This document shows, in pieces, positions 1-9,516 of a stretch of DNA of 41,455 bases. The first letter of the stretch is position 1, and every line of letters starts with the position of its first letter. The notes under the pieces are model-generated. The model did no database searches. It was given only the letters and a program-made list of their open reading frames with translations, and was not told the origin of the DNA. A program made the position numbers and the translations under genes. Location: assembly GCF_001936595.1 (NCBI RefSeq), contig NZ_MLBG01000028.1, forward strand, positions 1-41,455. The letters are read 5' to 3'. The stretch is from Desulfovibrio sp. DV. Lineage in GTDB: Bacteria; Desulfobacterota; Desulfovibrionia; Desulfovibrionales; Desulfovibrionaceae.

Positions 1-1
1 A

Positions 2-1624
2 CCGGCTGTCCCCGAATGGGGCGGCCGTTTGCCTGTTGCCCTGACCGTGCCCGGCGATGCCGCCATGGCCCTGTCCGCCCTGGGCTGGCAGGCCGTGTGG
101 CGGGTGCTGGCCGAAAATCCCGCCCTGGCCGTGGAACGGGTCTACACCAGAAGCACCAACCCGCCCCAGGCCGAAGACTCCGGCCACCTTCTGGCCGATT
201 TTCCGCTCATCGCCTTCTCGCTGTGCTACGAGGAAGAATACCTCGACGCCGCAACCGCCCTGGCCGCTGCCAATATCCCGCTTCGCCGGGAGAAAAGGCC
301 GGATTTTCCCATTGTCATGGCCGGCGGGCCCCTGGCCTTTTTAAATCCCGCCCCGTTTCTTCCGGCCCTTGACCTGCTTTTTATCGGCGAGGCCGAGGCC
401 GGATTGGCCGCAGTCATTGCCGCCATCGGCCGGGTTGCCCTGGCCGGCGGGGACAAGGCCGCCTGCCTCGATGCCGTGGCCGGCCTGCCCGGCGTGTTCC
501 TGCCCGGCCGCACGGCAGGCCCGGTGGTCCGGGCCACGGCCCTGGCCGAGGGGTCCTCGACCCTGTTGGCCGGGCCGGCCCATTCCTGCTTCGTGTCCGG
601 CCACGCCGAATTTCGCGACATGTTCCTGGTCGAGATCAACCGGGGCTGCCCCTACGGCTGTCGCTTCTGCGCCGCCGGCTATGTCTACCGGCCGCCGCGC
701 CAGTCGCGTCTGGCGGACTTGCAGGCGCTTATTGAAGACGTCTCACCCCGCAAGATCGGCCTGGTCGGCACGGCGCTCACCGACTGGCCCGATTTGATCC
801 CCTTTCTCATCTGGCTGCGCGAACGCGGCACCAAGTTTTCCCTGTCCTCGGTGCGCGCCGACGGCATCACCCCGGAACTGCTCACCATCCTTCGCACTGC
901 CGGCCTTCGCACCCTGACCCTGGCCCTGGAAGCTCCCAGCCATCGCCTGCGCACCGCCGCCAACAAGCACCTCTCTGTGGAAGCGCTCCTCAGTGCCGTG
1001 GCCCTGGCCGGCAAGCACGGCGTCAACCACCTGAAATTTTATGTTATCATCGGCTGGCCCGGCGAAACGCCCGAAGACTACGACGAACTGCGCCCCCTGC
1101 TCGAACAGATCGCCCAAGCCGCCTCCATTGGCGTTGGCAAACGCGGCGTGGCCCACGCCACCCTGTCCGTCAACCCGCTGGTCCCCAAGCCCTTCACCCC
1201 CATGCAGTGGGCCCCCATGGCCTCCGAGGCCGCCATCGAAGCCGGCTACGCCCGCATCAAACTGGCCGCCAAGGGGCTCAAGGGCTTTCGGGTCGAGACC
1301 GAAACCGCCTCCATGGCCCGCCTGCAAGGCCTGCTGGCCCGGGGCGATGAGCGCCTCTTTCCCCTGATCCAGGCCGCCATCACCGCCGGCAGCTTTCGCC
1401 GGGCGCTTAAAACCTGGGACGGCGACCCGGCCGAATACCTCGACCGGCAGCGCCCCAAAGAGGAACGCCTGCCCTGGGATATGATCGACAACGGCATCAC
1501 CCGCGACTTCCTCTGGCAGGAATGGGAGCGCTACCAGGCCGGCATCGCCACGGCCAAATGCCCGCCGGCCGGCTGCGAAAAATGCCGCCGCTGCGGTATT
1601 TACGAGGCCGGGCAGGGGGCGTAA
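2..1624 (+). CDS. Radical SAM protein, 5' end cut by window edge
   Basis: Radical SAM enzyme of the B12-binding-like superfamily type. The frame is open from base 2, and the first residues (GGRLPVALTVPG, then ALSALGWQ) match the usual opening of this family, so the true start is probably just outside the window. A TTG at 29 is the first in-window start codon but falls inside this conserved stretch. The CxxxCxxC motif that binds the 4Fe-4S cluster is visible as CPYGCRFC near residue 207, counted from base 29. It is followed by a TIM-barrel-like region with LSSVRAD and a typical IIGWPGET strand. The C-terminus has a second cysteine cluster (CPPAGCEKCRRC), which could bind a metal or an auxiliary cluster. 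The substrate is unknown. The downstream LysE-type gene starts 22 bp later and could be co-transcribed. Confidence 0.85.
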   Translation, partial: PAVPEWGGRLPVALTVPGDAAMALSALGWQAVWRVLAENPALAVERVYTRSTNPPQAEDSGHLLADFPLIAFSLCYEEEYLDAATALAAANIPLRREKRPDFPIVMAGGPLAFLNPAPFLPALDLLFIGEAEAGLAAVIAAIGRVALAGGDKAACLDAVAGLPGVFLPGRTAGPVVRATALAEGSSTLLAGPAHSCFVSGHAEFRDMFLVEINRGCPYGCRFCAAGYVYRPPRQSRLADLQALIEDVSPRKIGLVGTALTDWPDLIPFLIWLRERGTKFSLSSVRADGITPELLTILRTAGLRTLTLALEAPSHRLRTAANKHLSVEALLSAVALAGKHGVNHLKFYVIIGWPGETPEDYDELRPLLEQIAQAASIGVGKRGVAHATLSVNPLVPKPFTPMQWAPMASEAAIEAGYARIKLAAKGLKGFRVETETASMARLQGLLARGDERLFPLIQAAITAGSFRRALKTWDGDPAEYLDRQRPKEERLPWDMIDNGITRDFLWQEWERYQAGIATAKCPPAGCEKCRRCGIYEAGQGA

Positions 1625-1646
1625 AACGCCGGCAAAGGAGTTCGCC

Positions 1647-2258
1647 ATGACCTTGCCGCTTTATCTTGCCTTCATTGCCGCTGCCGTCTTCCTGCTGCTT
1701 ATCCCAGGCCCGACCGTGCTCATGGTGGTCGGCTACGGACTGGCCGAAGGCCGCAAGAACAGCTGGCCCCTGGTCCTTGGCGTGGCCCTGGGCGATGCGG
1801 TCGCCCTGGCCTGCTCCGTGGCCGGACTCGGCGCAGTCCTGGCCGCCTCGGCCTCGGCCTTTACCATCCTCAAATATATCGGAGCCCTCTACCTCATCTA
1901 CCTCGGCATCGGCATGATCCGCTCCGGCAAAGCCGCAGCACCGGCATGCACCGCCGCCAGCCCCCGCAGAAAATTCCTCCACGCCTTTGCCGTCACCGCC
2001 GCCAATCCCAAATGCATCCTCTTCTTCGTCGCCTTCCTGCCCCAGTTCATCAGCCACGACGCCCCGGCCGGACCGCAACTCCTGTTGCTCGGCGTCACCT
2101 TCGTCATCCTCTCCGCCATAAACGCCACCACCTTCAGCTTCCTTTCCGGCACTGCCGGCAGCCGCATCCAGGACCCCCGGTTCATGCGCCGGTTAAAGGG
2201 AGTGGGGGGCGGCGTCATGATCGGCGCCGGCGTCCTGACCGCGGCCGCACGGCAGTAG
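1647..2258 (+). CDS. LysE/RhtB family amino-acid exporter
   Basis: A 203-residue inner-membrane exporter of the LysE/RhtB family, whose members export amino acids or related small metabolites. The N-terminus has the family signature: a first hydrophobic helix, then LLLIPGPTVLMVVGYGLAEG with the PGP turn, then the GVALGDA helix and YIGALYLIYLGIGMIRSG. Five to six membrane segments can be counted and the length is normal. The ATG at 1647 follows an AAAGGAG ribosome binding site with good spacing. The substrate cannot be read from sequence. The gene is followed by a strong GC palindrome and converges on the hybrid kinase. Confidence 0.88.
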   Translation: MTLPLYLAFIAAAVFLLLIPGPTVLMVVGYGLAEGRKNSWPLVLGVALGDAVALACSVAGLGAVLAASASAFTILKYIGALYLIYLGIGMIRSGKAAAPACTAASPRRKFLHAFAVTAANPKCILFFVAFLPQFISHDAPAGPQLLLLGVTFVILSAINATTFSFLSGTAGSRIQDPRFMRRLKGVGGGVMIGAGVLTAAARQ

Positions 2259-2285
2259 CGAGAAGGAAAAGCATGCCTCCGGCGG

Positions 2286-2309
2286 CCGGGGGGGATGCAT
2301 CCCCCCCGG
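2286..2309. repeat. 24-bp perfect GC palindrome between convergent genes
   Basis: A run of seven G, ATGCAT and seven C is extended by CC/GG on each side, giving a perfectly self-complementary 24-bp palindrome. It sits 28 bp after the LysE stop, in the gap before the convergent kinase gene. It could act as a REP-like hairpin or transcription barrier. It lacks a T-run, so it is not a standard intrinsic terminator. The GGACCCC and GGGG tracts around it resemble the GGGCTTCGCCCCGAACCCC stretch at the right end of the window. Confidence 0.5.
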
Positions 2310-2458
2310 ACCCCCTGAAAGGGGACGCGGCAGTGGGGACCGGGTAAGGGACTGTGGCGTGGGCGGGGGGGGCCAAGACGGTTGGCGCGACAGCCCGGTT
2401 CGCTCGGGGAAGGCGGGATACCGCACTGGCCGGGGCTCGGGGCAGCGCTACGATTGTC

Positions 2459-5400
2459 TCACGGCCGCAGGGCCAGCCAGGTTTCGAGGGTGGAGAGGAG
2501 CCGGGCTTTGGGGATGGGTTTGACCTGGAAGTCGTCGCAGCCGGCTTCCAGGCTGCGTTGCCGGTGTTCGTCGAAGGCGTGGGCGGTCAGGGCCACGACC
2601 GGGGTGCGGGGCCGGCCGAGTTCCTGTTCCTGGTGGCGCAGGGCCCGGGTGGTCTGGTAGCCGTCCATGCCGGGCATTTCGACGTCCATGAGGATGATGT
2701 CGAAGGGCTTGTCCATGAGGGCAGCCAGGGCAGCCTGGCCGCTGGGAGCCCAGGTGATCTTGAAATTGGTGTCTTCGAGCATGAGCCGCATGACTTCGGC
2801 ATTGGTGGGGCTGTCTTCGACCAAAAGGACGGTGGCGCCTGGGCTGATGGCCTTGGGGGCTGCGGTCGGGGGAATCGCTGCGGGCAGGATCGGAGCCGGG
2901 CGCAGGGGCAGGGTGAGGGTGAAAGTGGAGCCGTGCCCCTGGACACTGTCGACCGAGAGGTGCCCCCCCATTATTTCCGTGAGCTTTTTGCAGATAGCCA
3001 GTCCCAGGCCCACGCCGCCGAACTGGCGGCTGGCGGAAGCGTTTATCTGGGTGAAGCGGTCGAAGATGAGGGCCTGTTTGTCGTCCGGAATGCCGATGCC
3101 GGTATCCCGGACGGCCAGACGCAGCTTGGGGCCGCCTGTTTCGCCATCCTGGCGGCCGATTTCCAGGACGATTTCGCCTTGCTGGGTGAATTTGATGGCA
3201 TTGCCGAGGAGGTTCACAAGAATCTGCCGGATGCGGTCAGGGCAGCAGTACAGGCGCGGCGGGAGTTCGCCGTGGCTTTCCAGGCGCAGCTCCAGCTTTT
3301 TTCGCGCGGCGTCCGGGCGCATCATATCCACGAGTTGTCCGGCCAGTTCGAGGATGTCGCAGGGTTTTTCCTCCATGACGAGGCCGCCGGCTTCGATCTG
3401 GGACAGGTCGAGGATGTCGTTGAGCAGGGCCAGCAGGGTGCTGCCGGCCAGTTCGATGGCTTTGATGGCGTGGGTCTGCTCGCTGGTGAGCTGGGTGGCG
3501 CCTAACACATCGACCATGCCGAGGATGGTGTTCATGGGCGTGCGGATTTCGTGGCTCATGGTGGAGAGGAATTCGCTTTTGGCCTTATTGGCGGTTTCGG
3601 CGATTTCCTTGGAGCGGCGCAGGGCCTGTTCCATGGCTTTGCGTTCGGTGATGTTCACGAGCACCGACAGGATGCAGGCTTCGCCGTAGGCATGGTTGGG
3701 CACGGCAGAGAACAGGACGGTGACGGGCGAGCCGTTTTTGTGCCGCAGTTCCAGTTCCTTGCCAAAGATGGAACCGGCCCGGGACATTTCCTTCAGGATG
3801 CTGTCGCGGTCTTCCTGTTGCCGCCACAGGCCGATGTCGGAGGTGAGCCGGCCGATGATGTCGGATTTGCTGTAGCCGAGCATTCGCGCGCCGGTTTCGT
3901 TGATGTCAATGAGCCGGCCTTCATGGCGAGTGCTGATGGCGATGCCGACAGGGGTGAAGCGGAAGATCTTGGCGAGTTGGTCCTGGCTTTCGCGCAGGGC
4001 TTCTTCATCGTGCTTGCGGCGGGTGATGTCGGTGTGGGTCCCGGCCATGCGGATGACCACGCCGCGCGCGTCCTTGAGGCTGGCTCCCCGGCCGAGAATC
4101 CAGCGGTAGGTGCCGTCCTTGTGGCGCATCCGGTATTCCACGGAAAAGTTGTCGGTTTCGCCGTCGGCGCAGCGTTTGTTGGCCCGGATGACGGTTTCGG
4201 CGTCGTCGGGGTGGATGCGTTTGGTCCATTCGTCGAGGAGTTGCGGGATTTCGTCTGGCGTGTGTCCCAGGATTTCCATGTATCGGGGTGAATAATAGAC
4301 GATATTGGTTCGCAGATCCCAGTCCCAGATGCCGTCGTTGGCCCCCAGGGTGACCAGGGCATAGCGTTCTTCGCTGGCCAGCAAGGCTTCCTCGATACGC
4401 TTGCGGTCGGTGATGTCGTTGCCGATGCACAGGATTTCGGCCAGCGCGCCCGAGGCTTCGCGAAGTCCGCGTACGGCCCAGGCGATCCAGACAGATTCCC
4501 CGCTGCGGCGTTTATGCTGGCGGGTCATGGACCCGGCGTTTTCCGGCGCGTTGAGGATGACCTCCAGGGTCTGGACCCAGGGTGAGGCCTGGGCGTCGTC
4601 CGGGATGTCGATAAGGGAGCCGATTTCCCGGCCGAGCATCTCATCAAGCCCGTAGCCGAAAAAGTGCAGGCCGAAGACATTGCAGAAGGTGACGCGTCCC
4701 ATGGGATCAAGGCGCAGGATGACGCTGGCGGCGCTCTGGACCAGTTCGCGGTGGCGTTCCTCGCTTTGGTCCACAGCGGTCAGCAGCTGGTTGAGCTTAT
4801 GGGACTGGGAGCGCACGGTGCGGCGCAGCACGGCATTGAGCGCCAGCAGGATGACGGCGATGGAGACGACGAGGGTCAGCGCCCACAGGGAGTAGCGCAC
4901 AGTTGTCGAGGGGAACAGGGACGCCCCGCGCCATTTTTGGTCGATTTCTTCGTACTGTTTCGAGGAGATGCGGGAAAAGCCGTCCTCGACGAGGCGCAAC
5001 AGGGCCTCATTGCCTTTGCGCACGGCCCGGTGGAAATCGCCGTGATAGAGGGTGAAGGCCAGCCGGAAGTCGCCTTCCAGGCCGTATTTATACAGGTAGT
5101 ACAGGGCCGGCGGCTTATCGACGCAGAAGATCTTGACCTTGGCGTCCTGGGCGGCCCGGACGACGCCTTCGTAGCCGTCGAAGGCGGCCAGGGGCAGGAT
5201 GCCCCGGCTGGAGAGGTAGTCCACGCTGGCATCGCCGCGTTTGACGCCCACGGTGAAGCCGCGCAGGGTTTCCAGGTCGCGGATGCCGCTTAAGTCGTTG
5301 TGTACGAACACCGGCACTTCGATGCGGGCGTAGGGGGCTGAAAAACTGTAAAGTTTGTCGCGATCCGGATTGCGGAACATGGTGTCGATGACGTCGGCGT

Positions 5401-5746
5401 TGCCCAGGAGAAATTCACTTTGGGCGGTGTTCCAGTCCATGGGCCGCAGCACCACGGGAACACCGGTCATGGTCTCCCAGAGTTTCCAGGTATCGACGAG
5501 GATACCCTGATAGGTGCCGTCCGGAGCGGCGAAGATGTAGGGGGGGTAGTCCATATCCAGGGCTACGGTAATGGCCTTGGGCACGGCGGGCCGGTGGGGC
5601 TGTTCCTGCTCTACCCCGTTGGCGGAGGCGGCTTGCACCGGTGCTGGAGCAAACAAACCGGCCAGATACAGTATCAACGCCAGAATCGCCAGCAGGGCGG
5701 CTGTCGTTTGCCTCAGGTACGGTTTCTGGTGTGGCGGTATGGTCAT
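2459..5746 (-). CDS. Hybrid sensor histidine kinase: SBP, three PAS, HisKA, HATPase, REC
   Basis: Membrane-bound hybrid sensor kinase of about 1095 residues with BarA/EvgS-like architecture. Domains in order: an N-terminal membrane segment (about 15-40), a periplasmic bacterial solute-binding domain of family 3 type (about 60-285, ITVALDMDYPPYIFAAPDG), a second membrane helix (about 290-315), and three PAS/PAC domains (about 340-710). These are followed by HisKA with the phospho-acceptor in MSHEIRTPMN (about 735), HATPase with NLLGNAIKFTQQGEI and DTGIGIP (about 840-955), and a C-terminal receiver with MDVEMPGMDG and the conserved KP lysine. The solute-binding domain suggests direct sensing of a periplasmic ligand. 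A GTG at 5752 is possible, but ATG 5746 has AGGG at correct spacing. No partner regulator is adjacent; the output may be phosphorelay to an unlinked protein. Confidence 0.9.
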   Translation of the reverse strand: MTIPPHQKPYLRQTTAALLAILALILYLAGLFAPAPVQAASANGVEQEQPHRPAVPKAITVALDMDYPPYIFAAPDGTYQGILVDTWKLWETMTGVPVVLRPMDWNTAQSEFLLGNADVIDTMFRNPDRDKLYSFSAPYARIEVPVFVHNDLSGIRDLETLRGFTVGVKRGDASVDYLSSRGILPLAAFDGYEGVVRAAQDAKVKIFCVDKPPALYYLYKYGLEGDFRLAFTLYHGDFHRAVRKGNEALLRLVEDGFSRISSKQYEEIDQKWRGASLFPSTTVRYSLWALTLVVSIAVILLALNAVLRRTVRSQSHKLNQLLTAVDQSEERHRELVQSAASVILRLDPMGRVTFCNVFGLHFFGYGLDEMLGREIGSLIDIPDDAQASPWVQTLEVILNAPENAGSMTRQHKRRSGESVWIAWAVRGLREASGALAEILCIGNDITDRKRIEEALLASEERYALVTLGANDGIWDWDLRTNIVYYSPRYMEILGHTPDEIPQLLDEWTKRIHPDDAETVIRANKRCADGETDNFSVEYRMRHKDGTYRWILGRGASLKDARGVVIRMAGTHTDITRRKHDEEALRESQDQLAKIFRFTPVGIAISTRHEGRLIDINETGARMLGYSKSDIIGRLTSDIGLWRQQEDRDSILKEMSRAGSIFGKELELRHKNGSPVTVLFSAVPNHAYGEACILSVLVNITERKAMEQALRRSKEIAETANKAKSEFLSTMSHEIRTPMNTILGMVDVLGATQLTSEQTHAIKAIELAGSTLLALLNDILDLSQIEAGGLVMEEKPCDILELAGQLVDMMRPDAARKKLELRLESHGELPPRLYCCPDRIRQILVNLLGNAIKFTQQGEIVLEIGRQDGETGGPKLRLAVRDTGIGIPDDKQALIFDRFTQINASASRQFGGVGLGLAICKKLTEIMGGHLSVDSVQGHGSTFTLTLPLRPAPILPAAIPPTAAPKAISPGATVLLVEDSPTNAEVMRLMLEDTNFKITWAPSGQAALAALMDKPFDIILMDVEMPGMDGYQTTRALRHQEQELGRPRTPVVALTAHAFDEHRQRSLEAGCDDFQVKPIPKARLLSTLETWLALRP

Positions 5747-5967
5747 GGACACCCTGCGGCGCTGGAGGCGTTGAAGGGTGGAGATGGGGGGCTGCTTTGT
5801 GTCTGCATGGCCATGAACATGGATTTCTGTTTCTTTCGCATTACAGGTGCACGCTGTTCGCTCTTGTCATGGCGTGAAGACTTTTCGTCTGTGCCAACCG
5901 CACTCTATGATAATCTGATGATGGCAGCAATGGGGAGAGGAGGTTTAAGGCGGGCGCGGCCGGCCGG

Positions 5968-6336
5968 TCAGATCGCTTTGTCTGCTCGCAAAACAAGTTC
6001 CAGCCAGCGAAAGAGTGCTTGCCCAAGTTTGTCGAGCAGCAAGGCAAGAAAAAAGAGCAGGCCCAGGAGAACAATGAGGGGCAGCCCGACGCAGGAGATG
6101 AAAATGGTATTGAGTACGATGTAGCGAGGCGGCAGGAGATATTCGTACACGCCCGGGTGCAGGCTGGCGAGGCTCATATCCGGGAGCCCTCCGTGCCGTA
6201 CAAGCACGTAGAGGGAGTAGCCGGCGCAAAGCACTGCTCCGAGCCCAAATGCGCCCAGGATGCAAACCCTCACGGCCAAAAGTATCGTCCCAAGGACGGC
6301 GCTGATGACACGAACCATTGGCGGCAACATACGCAA
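5968..6336 (-). CDS. Small membrane protein of unknown function
   Basis: A 122-residue predicted membrane protein. Two long hydrophobic stretches are visible, about residues 12-48 (VISAVLGTILLAVRVCILGAFGLGAVLCAG and on) and about 74-105 (IVLNTIFISCVGLPLIVLLGLLFFLALLL), with a basic and amphipathic C-terminus. No family is recognised. It lies upstream of and in the same direction as the hybrid kinase, but 215 bp away, so linkage is weak. The amino-acid pattern is clearly membrane-like, which supports coding, although no strong ribosome binding site is seen. Confidence 0.55.
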   Translation of the reverse strand: MRMLPPMVRVISAVLGTILLAVRVCILGAFGLGAVLCAGYSLYVLVRHGGLPDMSLASLHPGVYEYLLPPRYIVLNTIFISCVGLPLIVLLGLLFFLALLLDKLGQALFRWLELVLRADKAI

Positions 6337-6858
6337 GGAAGCCTCCGCTGACCAGAAGCGTGATTGGGATGGGCTGGAATCGGCGATCTGCCGCGTGGGC
6401 CGAGGTCCACGCTACACTGTCGGTCCTCTGGTCGGGCCCGGTCGGTGAAGGCCGAGGCGCACCATGTCGCAGTCCGCGTTGCGAAGCATTGCCAAGGACA
6501 GTCAGAAACCCCGCTCCACCGAAGCCGGGGGCGTTCGACATCCAGGTGGGGGGGCGCCAGCGGCCAACGCGTTCTGATTCTTTGAGGAGGATGGCTTGTG
6601 TCGGGCGATCGGACCGCCAAAGTGGGACAGGTGGTCAGCGACGCTCTGGCGCATGTCTTTGGCCATTGCTCCAATCGCCTGGATTCGGTTCTGTAGCACT
6701 GCCGCAATCTTCAGGAGTCTCAATGATGAGCGACCTGTTTCCATGCGGAGGCGGGCCGAACATTTTCGTTGCATTGTGGAGATGGGCTTGGCATATGGAG
6801 TAAACGGGCCAAAAACTTTTTCAGGCAAGCAGCTTCCAATACAAAGGAAGGTGTCGCG
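6337..6858. other. Intergenic stretch without a recognisable gene
   Basis: About 520 bp between the small membrane protein and the AT-rich secreted protein. Overlapping frames are open on both strands but none has family-like sequence or a good ribosome binding site. A helical-looking minus-strand peptide around 6600-6760 could be a gene remnant but cannot be assigned. GC content falls sharply after about 6800, where the next gene begins. Confidence 0.4.
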
Positions 6859-7521
6859 ATGAAAATGAAAACTGCCATTATTTTGTCGTGTTATGTATTG
6901 CTGAGTTATCCGCTGCGGGCAGATGGCAGCCCTGTTGTCTCAAACATATATATAGATCAAGCCGGATACTCAACGCACAATGTCGTGTATTCATTTTGGC
7001 AAGAGGATACATGGTACCAATCAGCGGTTATCTCATCATCATACAATTACCATGAAACGGCAAGTGGCTTGCTGTGGAGTTTAGAGGATAGCACATATGA
7101 ATTTTACATAGGGAACCTCAAGGGGAGAAATATTATATCTGCAACGCTTTATTTGAAGCCTGCTGGAGCCAGCTCTATAACAAAGCTTCAAACAGATGTC
7201 GTCTCTACGCTTACGCATGTTGAAAAAACGAAAGCTGTAACTGGAAACCCTGGTGTGGACAGGGTTGTTGGAACTGAGGTTCTCGCAAATATGCATTATG
7301 GTGATGTCGGCAATACTATTCCTGTTGATGTTACCTCCTCCATCAAGGCTGATCTCGCAAATGACCGAAATTGGGCGGCATTCAGCACTGTTCATGTTGA
7401 GGTTGATCAAACATCTTTCTATTGTCCATTCTATGGTGCGGAAGGATTCGTCAGCTACCTCGAAATCGTTCACACGATGCCTGCCGGCATTGCTCCGATG
7501 TCACTTTTGCTTTTGGATTGA
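6859..7521 (+). CDS. AT-rich secreted beta-rich protein, possible truncated PEP-CTERM protein
   Basis: A 220-residue exported protein of unknown function. ATG 6859 follows AAGGAAGG at good spacing and begins a signal peptide (MKMKTAIILSCYVLLSYPLRA). The body is beta-rich, with segments such as DVTSSIKADLANDRNWAAFS that resemble the carbohydrate-binding or DNRLRE-type jelly-roll domains of surface proteins. The last residues (MPAGIAPMSLLLLD) look like the beginning of a PEP-CTERM sorting motif and hydrophobic helix, but the frame stops there with no helix or basic tail. The gene is far more AT-rich than its neighbours and uses different codons, which suggests horizontal transfer. The family call is tentative; export is well supported. 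Confidence 0.6.
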   Translation: MKMKTAIILSCYVLLSYPLRADGSPVVSNIYIDQAGYSTHNVVYSFWQEDTWYQSAVISSSYNYHETASGLLWSLEDSTYEFYIGNLKGRNIISATLYLKPAGASSITKLQTDVVSTLTHVEKTKAVTGNPGVDRVVGTEVLANMHYGDVGNTIPVDVTSSIKADLANDRNWAAFSTVHVEVDQTSFYCPFYGAEGFVSYLEIVHTMPAGIAPMSLLLLD

Positions 7522-8282
7522 TTGTAGTGAAGAAAGGCCATGGATGGATTTTTTGAGGTGATTGGCTGTTGCATTTTTGAAGGTTGCGCGCTTGAGCTGT
7601 CCATTAAGAGCAATTGTAACGTTGTTGGACACAATGAGAACGCGGATTATGACTGATTGACGGGATTTGAAGAGCCTCCTGGGAGCGGATGCTGGACGCT
7701 TTCCAGCGGAGAGTTCTAGCGCAGTGCCACGTTGTCTTGTCAAATCCGCCGCGCCGGGGCAGTTCGCCTTCCTTGCAGACGGCAAAGTTGAAACGTCCGG
7801 GAACTTTTCGCCGTCATGGCGCTTGTTCCTCAAGATGAAGACCACCACCAGAACATAAACGCCCACGGCAAGGGCAACGGCCATGATCCATTCCATGGGG
7901 CTGGCCGGGAGCAGGCGGGGTCGGGCTTGTCGCTCTGCCTTGCTGCCGGGATCCGTTGCGCCTGCATGTCGCGTCCAGGTGGTCGGGCGGGGTGCAGTGC
8001 CCCAGGCGGCGGGGGCACAACGGGCAGCACAACCAGAACGCCAGCAATGGGCAGCACGGGCAAGAAGCGAACAGGACGGGCAGAAGCGTGCAGGCGTAAG
8101 CAGATTTGCTTGTCCTCGGCGACAGGGCCGCGCCTCGCCGGCATTGTCTTTTCAGTCGGGAGGGACTGGCGTATCGACACTGGAAGCGAGGCTTCGGTCG
8201 CAGGCTGTCTGGGAATACGTCGTGGAGCGGCGCGGGCGAGGTCGTCAACCGCACAAGTCGGTTTGGGGGTCAGGTACACGCG
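7522..8282. other. Long intergenic region with only weak small-ORF candidates
   Basis: Two weak candidates are present. A 38-codon frame at 7540-7656 on the plus strand (starting MDGFFEVIGCCIFEGCAL) follows AAAGG with very short spacing. A minus-strand frame ending at 7501 and starting at 7896 opens with a convincing membrane helix (MEWIMAVALAVGVYVLVVVF) followed by charged residues, but its C-terminal part runs into the tail of the secreted gene and looks non-coding. The membrane start could be the end of a frameshifted membrane protein. Neither is firm enough to call as a gene. Confidence 0.3.
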
Positions 8283-9395
8283 ATGTCCGAGGCATATAAA
8301 GGCAGATTGATCTCCGTTGACTGTATGCGGGGGCTGGTCATTGCCTGGATGATCCTGGCGAATAATCCTGGAGACTACCTGCATGTCTACCAGGAACTGA
8401 CGCATACGCCCTGGAACGGCTGGACCGCCACGGACTTCGTTTTCCCTTTGTTCCTCTTTATTGTCGGCGTATCCGTGGCCTTGTCCGTCAACCGCGAGAC
8501 GGTGCGGGCCGGCGGCGTCATCCATTTCTGGCGCAAGGTTTTCAGAAGATCTGCGATCCTTATTGCAATCGGTCTGTTGGAAAACGCCTATCCTTACTTT
8601 GATATGGCCAGTCTGCGCATTCCAGGCGTGTTGCAGCGCATTGCCCTGGTCTATCTCGCCGTGGTCTGGTTGCATGTTCGCTTGCAAAACAAGGGGATCG
8701 TCGCCGTGGTTGTGGCTGTTCTGGTTGGCTACTGGGCGCTTATGGCTTTTGTGCCCATTCCAGGCATCGGCTATCCAAGCATGGATTCCCATGCCAATCT
8801 TGAAGCTTGGCTGGATCAGGTCATGCTGCACAACCACATCTGGCAATACGACACGCAATGGGACCCTGAAGGCATTCTTTCCACCTTTCCCGCCATGACG
8901 CTGGGGCTGATCGGCGTATTGGTCGGCCGGTGGCTGCGTTCGGGGAAACCAGGGATGCTGCGGGCGTTTGTCCTGGGGCTTGGCATGGTTTTGACCGGTC
9001 TGTTGTGGCACGAGTGGTATCCGATCAATAGATCTATTTGCACCAGTTCGTTCGTGTTGTTCGTGGGCGGGTTTGGCGTCATGCTGCTTGTCGCCTGTCA
9101 TTGGCTCATTGATCGACGCGGCAAGACGGCCTGGGCCAAGCCGTTCGTGATCATGGGCGTCAATCCGTTGGCGATCTATGTCGTCGCCGAGTTTGTCTCG
9201 GCCACGCTGTATTGGATCAAAATTCCTGACGGGAGGCCCGGGGGCATACATCTGCAAGCGTATCTGTTCAAAGCACTTTTTGCCGGCTGGACATACAGCT
9301 ATCTGGCTTCCCTGTCCTGGTCCGCTCTCTTTTTGCTGGTGATGTTCCTGGGGGCGTGGGCGCTGTACGCGCGCCGCATCGTCGTCAAACTCTAA
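8283..9395 (+). CDS. DUF5009/NagX-like membrane acyltransferase (HGSNAT catalytic domain)
   Basis: A 370-residue polytopic membrane protein of the DUF5009 / heparan-alpha-glucosaminide N-acetyltransferase-like family. Relatives move acetyl groups from cytoplasmic acetyl-CoA to sugars across the membrane. The N-terminus is characteristic: RLISVDCMRGLVIAWMILAN, then TATDFVFPLFLFIVGVSVAL, with the DxxRG and FPLFLFxxG motifs. Around ten hydrophobic helices follow. The frame is open upstream to 8106, but the family start is at ATG 8283; the ribosome binding site (AGG about 8 bases upstream) is weak. It has no obvious metabolic partners here. A role in amino-sugar or cell-wall sugar acetylation is inferred from the family only. 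Confidence 0.85.
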   Translation: MSEAYKGRLISVDCMRGLVIAWMILANNPGDYLHVYQELTHTPWNGWTATDFVFPLFLFIVGVSVALSVNRETVRAGGVIHFWRKVFRRSAILIAIGLLENAYPYFDMASLRIPGVLQRIALVYLAVVWLHVRLQNKGIVAVVVAVLVGYWALMAFVPIPGIGYPSMDSHANLEAWLDQVMLHNHIWQYDTQWDPEGILSTFPAMTLGLIGVLVGRWLRSGKPGMLRAFVLGLGMVLTGLLWHEWYPINRSICTSSFVLFVGGFGVMLLVACHWLIDRRGKTAWAKPFVIMGVNPLAIYVVAEFVSATLYWIKIPDGRPGGIHLQAYLFKALFAGWTYSYLASLSWSALFLLVMFLGAWALYARRIVVKL

Positions 9396-9516
9396 CATCC
9401 CCGTGGGGGACAGCGGCATGTGCAGAGGTTTGCGGCGTCGGTCAGGCATGATCCGCAACAGGGGCGGACCCAGGCCCGAACCGACCAAGCGTCCGCCTGG
9501 AGCTGCGGCTGGGCCC

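Noticed and set aside
2354-3505. A 383-codon plus-strand open frame opposite the hybrid kinase
   Set aside because: Gly/Ala/Asp-rich shadow of the minus-strand HATPase and receiver domains; no family pattern.
7501-7896. Minus-strand frame starting MEWIMAVALAVGVYVLVVVF
   Set aside because: The first 35 residues look like a real membrane protein, but the rest does not, there is no ribosome binding site, and it overlaps the end of the secreted-protein gene. Left as a note in the gap entry.
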